From Paenibacillus sp. 19GGS1-52 (lineage in GTDB: Bacteria > Bacillota > Bacilli > Paenibacillales > Paenibacillaceae), in NCBI RefSeq assembly GCF_022369515.1, contig NZ_CP059724.1, forward strand, positions 5,580,001-5,644,000: a stretch of DNA of 64,000 nt, given 5' to 3'. The translations under genes were made by a program, and so were the position numbers. This document shows, one piece after another, positions 9,044-17,548 of this stretch. Each line of letters starts with the position of its first letter. Position 1 is the first letter of the stretch. Below the pieces are notes generated by a model. That model did no database searches, had not been told where the DNA came from, and saw only the letters and a list, made by a program, of their open reading frames with translations.

Positions 9044-9754
9044 TCACACTATAGGCAGCTTGCTGAATTCCTCATAGTCAGTGAAAATATAGCTTGGTTC
9101 TTGGTCTGTTGCCGGCTGTCTTCCTCGTGGGTTGTACCAGCATACCCTCCAACCAGCGGCAAGAGCCCCAACCACATCATTAGCCCATGTATCTCCTATA
9201 TAGATCGAATTCTCAGCTAAAGTTCCTGTCATGCGGTTGACGTGAGCAAATAGTTCCGGGTTCGGCTTGGCGATTCCCACAGCATCAGAGATAAAGATTC
9301 TATCCAGCGGGATGAGTTGATCCACACCCAGACCGATAATCTTCTTCATCTGATGCTCTGCAGGGCCGTTCGTAATAATACCTACAATATGCCCATTTGC
9401 AATAAACCGTTCCAACTGCTCCCGCACGCCTTCGATCATCTCAATCTGGTATTGACGACCGATATAGGATGCTTGGACCCTTGACGCCTTATCCCGATTA
9501 AGGGGTAGACCAAATTCTGCAAAAGCAAGCTCTAGTCGCAGCACCCGCGTCTCCTCAAGTGGAAGCTCCCCACTTAGATACTTCGGCCACAGCAAATCAC
9601 TGTGATGCCTTACGATGTAGAATAATTCTGCATAATCCAGACTGCTCTCATCTGGAGTCAGAACTTCACGCACCGCTTCCCGAAAAGGAACCAGATGATC
9701 ATACAGCGTGTCATCCAAATCAAAAAATATAGCTTGCTTGTTGCTATTTACCAA
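9044..9754 (-). CDS. HAD-superfamily hydrolase (YjjG/HAD-IA type)
   Basis: A probable small-molecule phosphatase. Motif I is FFDLDDTLYDH, giving nucleophile D12 and acid D14 in the chosen numbering; motif II is GIITNGP; motif III and IV are in IAKPNPELF and YIGDTWANDVVGA. An in-frame ATG lies at 9769, but AGGAGA sits between it and a TTG at 9754 with 6-bp spacing, so TTG 9754 is the likely start (236 aa). The GNAT gene upstream ends 29 bp away, so they are probably co-transcribed. Substrate unknown; YjjG homologues act on pyrimidine nucleotides. Confidence 0.87.
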   Translation of the reverse strand: MVNSNKQAIFFDLDDTLYDHLVPFREAVREVLTPDESSLDYAELFYIVRHHSDLLWPKYLSGELPLEETRVLRLELAFAEFGLPLNRDKASRVQASYIGRQYQIEMIEGVREQLERFIANGHIVGIITNGPAEHQMKKIIGLGVDQLIPLDRIFISDAVGIAKPNPELFAHVNRMTGTLAENSIYIGDTWANDVVGALAAGWRVCWYNPRGRQPATDQEPSYIFTDYEEFSKLPIV

Positions 9755-9783
9755 GTTAACTCTCCTCATTATGTCTCTATCTA

Positions 9784-10251
9784 TTATTTAAAAAAGAGAT
9801 TATAGGTATAAAATTCGTCATCCTTTATATAACCTTGTCTTTCATACAAGCGCTGGGCAACAAAATTATCCGTCATTGTGGTTAGTGACAAGCCCTTGGT
9901 GCCTGTACTTACAGCAAAATCGCGAGCTCCCTTCAACAACAGGGAACCCAATCCAAACCCGCGTTGCGTTGCAGATACAAACAAATCATTGAGTATCCAG
10001 AGCCGCTGCATAGTCACCGATGAGAAAGACGGATACAGCTGAGTAAGGCCACCAGCACGTTTATTGTTGCCTTCACCCTCTACTGCCATGAATATAACGG
10101 ATTCATCATGCTTTAGCCTTTCCGTCAAAAAGGCACGGGCTCCTGTCGGATCGGATACCTGACCATAAAACACCCGGTATTCATCAAACAGTGGAATAAG
10201 CAGCTCCAGATCCTCCAAACCCGCCCGCTCCATACGATAGTTCTGCATCAT
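9784..10251 (-). CDS. GNAT-family N-acetyltransferase
   Basis: 155 residues covering one GNAT domain. The acetyl-CoA binding motif A is visible as NDLFVSATQRGFGLGSLLL, and motif B as MTDNFVAQRLYERQGY. The substrate cannot be read from sequence. Two ATG codons stand in tandem and the ribosome binding site is weak (AAGTGAG). It follows the phosphoesterase gene by about 100 bp and precedes the HAD gene on the same strand. Confidence 0.85.
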   Translation of the reverse strand: MMQNYRMERAGLEDLELLIPLFDEYRVFYGQVSDPTGARAFLTERLKHDESVIFMAVEGEGNNKRAGGLTQLYPSFSSVTMQRLWILNDLFVSATQRGFGLGSLLLKGARDFAVSTGTKGLSLTTMTDNFVAQRLYERQGYIKDDEFYTYNLFFK

Positions 10252-10352
10252 AATCGCTCACTTTCTTGGCTTCCGCCTCTTTTACGGTTATTTTAGAACC
10301 ATTAAGAAGCTCTGCACATGGAGAAAACGCTGCAAAATTTGGACATTTCCCC

Positions 10353-10859
10353 TCATCTCTTGGATTCATAGAATACATGGCGGGCGCTGACTCTACCTTC
10401 TTCTATATCCAGCAAACCGAACGAATATAATTTCTCACGCCGTTTATCCGTTGGAGAGCCCGGATTGAAGAGCAAGATGCCATTCTGCTTATGAAGCAAC
10501 GGCTGATGCGAATGACCAAACAGAATGACGTCCACCTGTTCATCGGCAAATGCCAGGAGCGCATTCCCGTCTGTACCTTTGCCTGAGTAAGGCGCATGTC
10601 CATGTATCATTCCAATACGTACTCCCCCCAGTGTAACGATCTTGCGCTCACCAAACCGCGCAATAATCTCGGCACCATCATTGTTACCGGCAATTCCTTC
10701 CACTGGAGCTAACTCCGCCAGCAGATCATAGATCTCTAAGTCTACCCAATCGCCAAGATGTAGAATCTGGTCCACCTTGCGAAATTCTGCAATAAGCTCC
10801 TGCGGCAAAGACTTCTCATTCTTGCTCATATGTGTATCTGATACTACTCCAATTCTCAT
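10353..10859 (-). CDS. YfcE/MJ0936-type metallophosphoesterase
   Basis: 168 residues with the complete two-metal phosphoesterase signature: SDTH near the N-terminus, HLGDWVDLEI, AGNND, HGHAPY and GHSHQP. The family hydrolyses phosphodiesters in vitro; the natural substrate is uncertain. ATG follows AGGAGC with suitable spacing. It is the second gene of a minus-strand group beginning with the DUF3886 gene 40 bp upstream. Confidence 0.9.
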   Translation of the reverse strand: MRIGVVSDTHMSKNEKSLPQELIAEFRKVDQILHLGDWVDLEIYDLLAELAPVEGIAGNNDGAEIIARFGERKIVTLGGVRIGMIHGHAPYSGKGTDGNALLAFADEQVDVILFGHSHQPLLHKQNGILLFNPGSPTDKRREKLYSFGLLDIEEGRVSARHVFYESKR

Positions 10860-10900
10860 CTTGTCCAGCTCCTAATCTATCCTTGGTGATGATACCCCTT

Positions 10901-11161
10901 TTATTTGAACTTCTTCCAGTCCTGACTGCTATTATCCAGCAAATGGGCAAAATCATTCTCCAGCCGTTTCTTCTCGGCAGTACGCTGATCTTCCACTACC
11001 TTACGGACAGCTTCTTTACGGTCGTTCTCCTCAGCCTTCAACTCATCAGACTGCGCTTTAAGCTTGCTTAAGACATCGCTGCTGAGCAGGTCCTTCAGCG
11101 TAGCGGGACCATCTACCGCAGCAGGGCGCGGAGTAGTTGGAAATTTCTTCTTTTTAGCCAT
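10901..11161 (-). CDS. DUF3886 (YqkE-like) small charged protein
   Basis: 86 residues, very rich in Lys, Glu, Asp and Arg and predicted to be mostly coiled coil after about residue 20; contains AVDGPATLKDLLSSDVLSKL. It matches the pattern of B. subtilis YqkE, a conserved Bacillales protein of unknown function. An in-frame ATG 9 bp further upstream exists, but ATG 11161 (MAKKKKF) has the AAGGTGAT site at correct spacing. First gene of the minus-strand group that runs to the HAD hydrolase. Confidence 0.82.
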   Translation of the reverse strand: MAKKKKFPTTPRPAAVDGPATLKDLLSSDVLSKLKAQSDELKAEENDRKEAVRKVVEDQRTAEKKRLENDFAHLLDNSSQDWKKFK

Positions 11162-11249
11162 ATATATCACCTTTTCTGGTTGTGTTATAGTTCAAATTTG
11201 TTTTAGTTATAGGTCTTTTCGTTTATAATGACAATAAGAGGTGAGCTTT

Positions 11250-11582
11250 ATGAAATCCACAGATCTGTGTCCACGGTTACAAAAAAGCATGGATATTATA
11301 GGCAGACGTTGGACAGGCCTGATCATCTATCAGTTACTGCAAGGACCACAGCGTTTCGGTGCCATTGAAGCTTCTCTTCCGATCAGCGGCAGACTGTTGT
11401 CTGAACGGCTCAAGGAACTGGAACTGGAGGGTATTGTCCATCGGGAGGTCTTCCCCGAAACACCCGTAAGGATCCAGTACTCCTTAACGGATAAAGGTCT
11501 TGGACTGGAGCCTGTCATTCGGGATTTGCAGCACTGGTCAGATGCATGGATCGAACCCGTAGCCGAATCTATCGAACCTTGA
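11250..11582 (+). CDS. HxlR-family winged-helix regulator
   Basis: 110 residues. HxlR hallmarks: CPRLQKSMDIIGRRWTGLII at the start with the conserved Cys, then a winged helix (RFGAIEASLPISGRLLSERL) and the wing EVFPETPVRIQYSLTDKG. In-frame GTG 11241 is embedded in the AGAGGTGAG site, so ATG 11250 is the start. The HxlR cysteine often senses thiol-reactive or oxidising compounds, but no target is evident; the neighbouring genes all read away or converge. Confidence 0.9.
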   Translation: MKSTDLCPRLQKSMDIIGRRWTGLIIYQLLQGPQRFGAIEASLPISGRLLSERLKELELEGIVHREVFPETPVRIQYSLTDKGLGLEPVIRDLQHWSDAWIEPVAESIEP

Positions 11583-11586
11583 TTTC

Positions 11587-12096
11587 TTATGATCCCAATT
11601 TACGTCCGATGATGACTAAATCACGCTCGATGCCGTCCATTTCGGCAATTCCGGGCAGTAAACCCCATCGTTCAAAGCCGAATTTCTGCAGCAGTTGCAG
11701 GCTTGGCTGATTATGGCCAAATACAAAGCCAACGAGATTTTTTACGCCTAGGCGTGGTGCTTCCTCTATTGCCTTGTTCAGCAGCAGAGTTCCGGCTCCA
11801 CTGCCGCGAAAGTTCTCATTCACGTATACACTGATTTCTGCAGTTCCATTATAGGCAGGTCGGCCATAGAACGACTGGAAACTGAACCAGGCGGCAATCT
11901 GTCCCTCTTGTCGCAGCACCCACAGCGGACGATGATGGCTGTTATGCTCATGGAACCACTGCTGTCTCTCTTCTATAGTGACCGGTTCCAGGTCGGCGGT
12001 TACCATCCGACCTGAAATTGTAGAATTATATATTTCTACAATTGCCGCTAAATCTTCCAGTGCTGCATCTTCAATACTACCCTTCTGCCAATCCAT
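11587..12096 (-). CDS. GNAT acetyltransferase of the phosphinothricin acetyltransferase type
   Basis: 169 residues from ATG 12096, chosen because GGAGG precedes it by 9 bp and the upstream ATG at 12114 has none. Motifs fit the PAT/YwnH group: IVEIYNSTISGRMVTADLEP at the start, ISVYVNENFRGSGAGTLLL for acetyl-CoA binding, and GHNQPSLQLLQKFGFERWG. Members acetylate phosphinothricin, methionine sulfoximine or related amino acids. Transcribed after the SDR gene with a 45-bp gap, and converges with the HxlR gene. Confidence 0.88.
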   Translation of the reverse strand: MDWQKGSIEDAALEDLAAIVEIYNSTISGRMVTADLEPVTIEERQQWFHEHNSHHRPLWVLRQEGQIAAWFSFQSFYGRPAYNGTAEISVYVNENFRGSGAGTLLLNKAIEEAPRLGVKNLVGFVFGHNQPSLQLLQKFGFERWGLLPGIAEMDGIERDLVIIGRKLGS

Positions 12097-12141
12097 ACAT
12101 TCATTCCTCCACATTGTAAATGATAATTCCCTACACAGAAT

Positions 12142-12984
12142 TCACTTCAAGCCAACCTGCTCCAGACTCCATTGCCATAATCGCCCAGCCTCTGCTGTAT
12201 TCTCAGCTCTTGGAGACAGCTCCTTGATCTTGCGGCGGTAATAATACTGCCCAGTCACTTCACGCAGCTCCGGTGCAGTCGCCAGATAAATCGCTGTATC
12301 CGCACCCTGCTCAGGAGTCAGAAAGAAGAACGACACCAGCTTCAGAATCGAGCGGCCAAAGCCGGTCTCGCGGTTCACACCGATGTTGGTTCCCACTGCT
12401 CCCGGATGCAGACAGTTGGCAGTAACCCCTGTTCCCTGCAGCTGTTTAGCCAACTCTTTAGTGAACAGAATATTGGCTAGCTTGGACCTGGCATATCCTT
12501 TGGCCGGGTTAAAGCGACGGGATAGGGTAGGGTCTTCATAATGAAGGGCACCGAGCTTGTAGGCGCCCGAGGCAACTACAACTATACGCCCCTGCTCTGC
12601 TGCCTTAAGTGTATCCAGCAGGAGATTAGTGAGCAGAAAATGTCCCAGGTGATTCACACCGAGATCCAGCTCAAAACCGTCAGCCGTTAGCTGGCGTTTA
12701 ATAGCCACTACTCCGGCATTATTAATTAACACATCCAATACGGAATAGCTTGCCTTAAACTCCTCAACGAAGCTGCGGATGCTCTCAAGCGAGGCCAGAT
12801 CGCAGAGCATCAGCTCAATATGGTCTGAACCGCTTTTCTGCTTGGCGTAAGCAAGCGCATCTTCCCCGCGCTTACGGCTGCGGCAGGCCATAACAACCTG
12901 TGCCCCCCTGCGCGCCATTTCAACTGTTGTAGCCAAGCCCATACCGGAGTTTCCTCCGGTTACAATCACGATTTTACCCTTCAT
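12142..12984 (-). CDS. Short-chain dehydrogenase (retinol dehydrogenase-like)
   Basis: 280 residues, a classical SDR: nucleotide-binding TGGNSGMG at residues 9-16, DVLINNAGVVA, and catalytic Tyr and Lys in GYARSKLANILFTKEL. The sequence LHPGAVGTNIG after the active site and the overall length match the retinol-dehydrogenase and WWOX-like group acting on lipophilic alcohols or ketones. Start supported by AGGAAGG. Substrate unknown. A 256-bp dispersed repeat lies immediately upstream. Confidence 0.88.
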   Translation of the reverse strand: MKGKIVIVTGGNSGMGLATTVEMARRGAQVVMACRSRKRGEDALAYAKQKSGSDHIELMLCDLASLESIRSFVEEFKASYSVLDVLINNAGVVAIKRQLTADGFELDLGVNHLGHFLLTNLLLDTLKAAEQGRIVVVASGAYKLGALHYEDPTLSRRFNPAKGYARSKLANILFTKELAKQLQGTGVTANCLHPGAVGTNIGVNRETGFGRSILKLVSFFFLTPEQGADTAIYLATAPELREVTGQYYYRRKIKELSPRAENTAEAGRLWQWSLEQVGLK

Positions 12985-13024
12985 GCTTAGTACCCCTTCC
13001 TAACGGAACCTACCAGCCTGGATC

Positions 13025-13280
13025 TATCTAAGTTGAACTTAAGATTTTCCTGAATCGGCTTTAATCGTAACTGCGGTGAATGTTTGGACTTCCGGCCGCT
13101 GTTGTCTCCCGATTTCTTGATTTATTCCGCTTTAGCGGATGAAATCCGGAGACAGCCTATGCTTACGATGCGAGCTTTCCTACGGAAAGCTTGTGGGCGG
13201 TCGCTATCGCTCCTACAGTTCCAAAATTCCCCTCCGTTACTTTTGCCTTTTGCTAAGTTTTCTAGTTCAACTTATATAGC
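13025..13280. repeat. Long-hairpin dispersed repeat, copy 2
   Basis: Same orientation as the 2924-3173 copy and about 93% identical by eye, with scattered substitutions and a 1-bp indel in the T run near 13117. Here the right end is intact and reads GTTCAACTTATATAGC, the exact inverse of the left end of copy 1, so the family has terminal inverted repeats of about 16 bp. It sits between the divergent SDR and M24 peptidase genes; the remaining 180 bp to 13463 is AT-rich promoter region. Confidence 0.87.
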
Positions 13281-13463
13281 CTAATCTTTTCAGATACTAT
13301 GTTCTAAGATAATGTTACATCATTTTATAAGCTGGAGATAGTTTGGAATTAACTTTAAGGCGTGAACGTCTCCTACTTCTCTATGATGTGCACCCTCGTT
13401 AGTTATGATCTATAATAGAAACATTGCAGTTTTTAACGTGAATCTGAGAGGGGAACTACTGAA

Positions 13464-14558
13464 ATGAACGATGCACTAAAAAGTCTTGAACAAAAAATGA
13501 TGCCTGAGGGCCTTGATGCTCTGCTCGTCACAGATCCCAAGCATGTCTACTATTTGACGGGGTTTGCCAGCAATCCACATGAACGCTTTCTTGGTTTACT
13601 CCTAATCAAGGGAGAGGAGCCTGTACTGATCGTTCCGGCATTAGATGCAGAAGCGGCCCATGCGGCCTCGGCGGTTACGAAGATTCTGACACATAGCGAT
13701 ACGGATAATCCCTACCTCCTGCTTAAAGAATGTCTTGGCAGCACAACTCTGAATACACTCGGTATCGAGAAGGAGCACTTCTCCGTAGCGCGTTATGAAC
13801 TGCTGGCTGAGTCCATAGCGGCGAAGAGCTTCCACGATATTGGTCCATTACTGCGCAGCATGCGCGCCAAGAAGACCCCTGAGGAAGTCAGCCGCATGAA
13901 GCATGCCGCTGAGCTTGTAGAAGAAGTTCTGCGCCGCGGTCTTGAGCACGTAAAGACTGGTGTAAGCGAAATCGAACTGGTGGCCGAGCTGGAATATCTC
14001 ATGAAAAAGGTTGGTGCCTCTGGCCCCTCCTTCGATACCATGGTGCTCTCCGGTCCGAATACTGCCCTGCCACACGGCGTACCGGGCAGCCGAATGATCC
14101 AGCCAGGCGATCTCCTCATGTTCGACCTTGGCGTGTATGCTGGTGGATATGCTTCCGATATTACTCGCACCTTTGCTGTGGAAGAGATGGATGCCAAGCT
14201 TATGACCCTCTACACTACAGTGCTGGCTGCCAATGAAGCCGGTATTGCTGCTTCCGTCGCAGGAGCTACCTTTGGTTCAGTCGATCAGGCCGCACGGGAA
14301 GTGATCGCTGCGGCAGGCTTCGGACCTTATTTCATGCATCGTGTCGGCCATGGTCTCGGAATGGATACACATGAATACCCTTCTCTACACGGGTTGAATA
14401 CAGATGTTATTGAGAATGGGAACGTGTTTACCGTAGAGCCCGGTATTTATGTTCCAGGGCTTGGCGGCGTACGGATTGAAGATGATGTATTAATTACTGC
14501 GGACGGCCCTCAGACACTCACAAGCTTTCCGAAAGAATGGACTGTTCTGCATTTGTAG
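13464..14558 (+). CDS. M24-family Xaa-Pro dipeptidase/aminopeptidase
   Basis: 364 residues, two domains: a creatinase-like N-terminal domain (to about 130) and the pita-bread metallopeptidase. All five metal ligands can be seen: Asp in MFDLGVYAGG and in ASDITRTFAV, His in HRVGHGLGMDTHEYP, Glu in VFTVEPGIY and in VRIEDDVLIT. It removes residues preceding proline from short peptides, with Mn or Co, in the cytoplasm. GAGAGGGG precedes the ATG. Monocistronic, ended by a bidirectional terminator. Confidence 0.93.
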   Translation: MNDALKSLEQKMMPEGLDALLVTDPKHVYYLTGFASNPHERFLGLLLIKGEEPVLIVPALDAEAAHAASAVTKILTHSDTDNPYLLLKECLGSTTLNTLGIEKEHFSVARYELLAESIAAKSFHDIGPLLRSMRAKKTPEEVSRMKHAAELVEEVLRRGLEHVKTGVSEIELVAELEYLMKKVGASGPSFDTMVLSGPNTALPHGVPGSRMIQPGDLLMFDLGVYAGGYASDITRTFAVEEMDAKLMTLYTTVLAANEAGIAASVAGATFGSVDQAAREVIAAAGFGPYFMHRVGHGLGMDTHEYPSLHGLNTDVIENGNVFTVEPGIYVPGLGGVRIEDDVLITADGPQTLTSFPKEWTVLHL

Positions 14559-14596
14559 GCAGTGATCTTCTAAGTTATGCATCTGATATTTCAAGA

Positions 14597-14627
14597 AAGA
14601 GCCACGCAAATTCGCGTGGCTCTTATT
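14597..14627. terminator. Bidirectional terminator between the peptidase and yhhQ
   Basis: AAGAGCCACGC pairs with GCGTGGCTCTT around a 6-base loop, with A-rich and T-rich flanks, between converging genes. Confidence 0.88.
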
Positions 14628-14632
14628 ACTGT

Positions 14633-15358
14633 CTAGGAGGAGATATGGGTATCCGCTGCTCTCTGAACTGCAGACTCCTCCTCAGCAAACTTGAAGGAAC
14701 GAGCGATGTAAAGGATTGGCGTACCTGCTGCAGTCAACAAGAACTTCGCAACATAAGTTGTGAGCAATATCTGAACCCATACCTTCCATTCATACGTGCC
14801 CGCGAAGGCAATCGTACAGAAGATGAGTGTATCCACAAAGGAGCTGACCATCGTACTGCCATTGGAGCGAATCCATAGCTGACGGGATGTGCTGTAATAT
14901 TTTCTTATCCACGAATATAACCGAACATCGAGAAACTGGCTGATAAAATATGCTGTAAGGCTACCCAGTGCCAAGCGTGGCATAAGTCCAAAGATTTTTT
15001 CCAGGGATTCCTGAGCGAAGTCGCTCTCATCCGGAGTGAACTTCAGCGCCATCTGCATAATAACCGTTGTCATCAGCAAGGTGAAGAAACCGAACCAGAC
15101 CGCCGTTCGCGCCTCTCTCCGCCCGTACTTCTCATTGATCAAATCGCTGGTCATATATAGAGTCACATACATCGTATTTCCAAGGGTCATAACAATATTT
15201 GGTGGCATGGAAATTGTTTTTGTGACCTGAATGTTAGCAATAACCGTAGCAACGCCTACCCAGGCATATAAGCCTTTTTTGCCAAATAAGCGGTAGCAGA
15301 GAAGAAAGAAAACAAAATTGACAATAACAAACCCAATTCCCCATAACAAGTTAAACAT
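14633..15358 (-). CDS. yhhQ: Queuosine precursor transporter (YhhQ/DUF165, VUT family)
   Basis: 241 residues with about six membrane helices. Family motifs are clear: ATVIANIQVTKTISM, TLYMTSDLINEKYGRREAR (the DLINE.YG signature) and SNGSTMVSSFVDTLIF. The family imports preQ0/preQ1, the 7-deazaguanine precursors of the tRNA nucleoside queuosine. The assignment is supported by a preQ1-I riboswitch 12-52 bp upstream of the ATG, which contains the AGGAGG ribosome binding site. No queuosine biosynthesis gene is near. Confidence 0.94.
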   Translation of the reverse strand: MFNLLWGIGFVIVNFVFFLLCYRLFGKKGLYAWVGVATVIANIQVTKTISMPPNIVMTLGNTMYVTLYMTSDLINEKYGRREARTAVWFGFFTLLMTTVIMQMALKFTPDESDFAQESLEKIFGLMPRLALGSLTAYFISQFLDVRLYSWIRKYYSTSRQLWIRSNGSTMVSSFVDTLIFCTIAFAGTYEWKVWVQILLTTYVAKFLLTAAGTPILYIARSFKFAEEESAVQRAADTHISS

Positions 15359-15370
15359 TCTACTGATACT

Positions 15371-15410
15371 CCTCCTAGTTTTGTTTACGCGGGATGGTTA
15401 CGAACCGCGG
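15371..15410 (-). promoter_or_regulatory. preQ1-I riboswitch controlling yhhQ translation
   Basis: On the minus strand, stem P1 CGCGG / CCGCG encloses a 12-base loop beginning TTCGTAACC, followed by the A-rich tail TAAACAAAACTAGGAGG. Loop length equals that of the B. subtilis queC aptamer, and the AACAAAAC tail matches the Thermoanaerobacter tengcongensis aptamer. The tail runs directly into the Shine-Dalgarno AGGAGG, so ligand-stabilised pseudoknot folding would mask it: translational repression when preQ1 is plentiful. Confidence 0.88.
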
Positions 15411-15669
15411 CTTCTTAGTCTCTTCAACAAAATATTAACTCTATCATAATAGCGATAGACATTCTATGAAAACCTTAAATTTTTATGAAAAAAAGCTCTT
15501 TTTTGCGTCATTTTCTACAATTAAGAAAAGTATTAGACAATAATCCATCTTTTTCAGAAAAAAATGCGGTACAACACACAACTTTCACTATTCAACCTGA
15601 GGTTAATTCTATAGAATAGTATCAATCACGTTGTCTAACCCCAAGCTACAGCTTGATATATGACCTAGA

Positions 15670-15717
15670 CCCATGGAATATATTGCTGCTCTGCCAACTC
15701 CCAGCGGTTGGTATGGG
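15670..15717 (+). other. Possible structured leader of the chemotaxis receptor gene
   Basis: Nested pairing CCCAT (15670-15674) / ATGGG (15713-15717) enclosing CCAAC (15694-15698) / GTTGG (15707-15711), 37 bp before the chemotaxis gene start. It does not match the cyclic-di-GMP aptamers I know. No strong promoter was identified in the 15420-15660 stretch, which is AT-rich. Confidence 0.3.
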
Positions 15718-15753
15718 ATTAAAGATGCATGCTACAGAAAAGGAGAGAATGAT

Positions 15754-17442
15754 ATGTTTAGTTTCAAGCATTCAATCAGTCGCAAGTTCACGCGTTTGTT
15801 GTTTATCGTTCTGTTACTCACGTCTCTTTTGTTAAGTGTCAGCTTCTACTTTATATCCATTAATACAATCAACAGTTATGTCATGCCACAAATCAATAAA
15901 CTGCTGACAGCAGCCGCACAGGATGTGTATAAGAATCTAAATGCTACCTTTGCCCAGCAAACGCTTGGCAAGAACGAGCAGGCTTCTACGAATGTTGAAT
16001 TCTATTTCCAGGATAAGCGGAAGCAGCATGATGTAGAGACCATCTTCCTGATGGAGCTAAAGGATGGCAAGGCGGTTACTCTGATTGCAGATCACGGTTC
16101 TAAGCTGAAAGCTCAGGAGAGCCTTGAAGTATCACCAGCAATGGAACAAGCCTCTAAAGGAAAAAGCGGACTTAGTGATATCTATAGTGATAGTCACGGT
16201 ATACATAAAACAGCGTATGTCGGCATCCCCGGCAGTACGATGATTATCGGTGTAAGTGCTGATGTCGGTTTTGTTAAAGAAAAAATGAGCAGTATTCTCT
16301 GGACCAGCGCAGGTATTACACTAGTGGCCTTAATTATTGGTCTGAGCGGTGCTATGTTCATGAGCCGGCGAATTACACGTCCAATAACTCAACTCGCAGC
16401 GTACAGCAACAAGTTGGCAGAAGGGGATTTCACACAGGAACTAACCATAAAGGGCACCGATGAAGTAGGACAGCTCTCCGAAAGCTTCCGGACGATGACC
16501 CTGCGGCTGAAGGAAATGATCGGGCAGGTCCTAGATACCTCAGGCTCTGTAGTTGCAAATTCCAACGATTTGAGAGAACGTGTACTCATCATGAATGATA
16601 TGGCAGAGCGTTCTTCATCATCGGTTATAGAAATAGACAAGGGCAGTATCGCGATCGCGAGCAGTGCCCTGGACAATTCAAAAGCGATGGATGAGATCAA
16701 TCTGGGTATTCAGCATATTGCTTCTGCAGCAGGCGAGGTTACTGAGCAGATTGGCGAAGCTTCTGAAAAAGCCGTGGGTGGCAATGATATTGCCCAAATT
16801 GCGGTTGAGCAAATGCGCCAGGTTGAGCGAACCTCCAAACAATCGCTGAAACAATTTCAGACTATGAATGAACGTTCTCTACAAATCGGTGAGGTGGTAC
16901 AGGGTGTTTCTGAAATCACCAAACAAATTCAAATGCTGTCGCTTAATGCTTCCATTGAAGCGGCTCGTGCCGGAGAGCATGGACGTGGCTTTGCGGTTGT
17001 AGCAGGAGAGGTTCGCAAGCTGTCCGAACAGTCCAAGAACTCTACCGAACAGATCCGCGACTTCCTGCTGGGTCTACAGGAAGATATGAAGCGTTCTGTC
17101 ACCGACATTAACCACTTGCATACTGAAGTTGCTTCCGGCGTGGGCAAGGTGGCGGAGGCGGGCGATGCCTTCAATCATCTGCTAATTCTCATTCAAAGCA
17201 TCGATCACAGTATTCAATCTGTATCAGCAGCCACACAGCAAATCTCGGCAGGAACTGAGGAGGTTAGCGCTTCAGTTGAAGAAACTGCCCAAATCACCGC
17301 CAAATCACAAGCTAGTGCGGATATGCTTACGCAGAACTCCGAGCGGCAGCGTGTAGAGCTCGAAGGTCATTCCCAGACGGTAGAGGAGCTGCATGAACAG
17401 GCAGTGAAGCTGCAGGAAGCCGTGCAGCAATTTAAGATTTAA
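15754..17442 (+). CDS. Methyl-accepting chemotaxis protein
   Basis: 562 residues from ATG 15754, chosen for the AAAGGAGAG site 7 bp before it; an in-frame ATG at 15673 has no site. Layout: TM1 about 14-36, extracellular sensor domain to about 180, TM2 about 181-203, HAMP domain (RRITRPITQLAAYSNKLAEG), then a long coiled-coil signalling domain. The hairpin tip is LSLNASIEAARAGEHGRGFA with VVAGEVRKLSEQS, which contacts CheA and CheW. The ligand of the roughly 140-residue sensor domain is unknown. No che genes are nearby, as is usual for receptors of this kind. Confidence 0.95.
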   Translation: MFSFKHSISRKFTRLLFIVLLLTSLLLSVSFYFISINTINSYVMPQINKLLTAAAQDVYKNLNATFAQQTLGKNEQASTNVEFYFQDKRKQHDVETIFLMELKDGKAVTLIADHGSKLKAQESLEVSPAMEQASKGKSGLSDIYSDSHGIHKTAYVGIPGSTMIIGVSADVGFVKEKMSSILWTSAGITLVALIIGLSGAMFMSRRITRPITQLAAYSNKLAEGDFTQELTIKGTDEVGQLSESFRTMTLRLKEMIGQVLDTSGSVVANSNDLRERVLIMNDMAERSSSSVIEIDKGSIAIASSALDNSKAMDEINLGIQHIASAAGEVTEQIGEASEKAVGGNDIAQIAVEQMRQVERTSKQSLKQFQTMNERSLQIGEVVQGVSEITKQIQMLSLNASIEAARAGEHGRGFAVVAGEVRKLSEQSKNSTEQIRDFLLGLQEDMKRSVTDINHLHTEVASGVGKVAEAGDAFNHLLILIQSIDHSIQSVSAATQQISAGTEEVSASVEETAQITAKSQASADMLTQNSERQRVELEGHSQTVEELHEQAVKLQEAVQQFKI

Positions 17443-17495
17443 CTTAACTGGATAAGCATATTGCAATCAACAAGAAACAATCTATACAGTAAGGG

Positions 17496-17541
17496 GCTGT
17501 CCCATAAGCCATGAAATGGCTGCTTGGGACAGCTCTTTTTT
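17496..17541 (+). terminator. Terminator at the left end of the insertion sequence
   Basis: GCTGTCCCA (17496-17504) pairs with TGGGACAGC (17525-17533), extended by AAGCCAT/ATGGCT, then TCTTTTTT. It would end transcription from the chemotaxis gene before it enters the transposase. Confidence 0.8.
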
Positions 17542-17548
17542 GGAGTCA

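Noticed and set aside
15420..15753. Cyclic-di-GMP riboswitch before the chemotaxis gene
   Set aside because: The conserved GEMM core and tetraloop receptor segments are absent.
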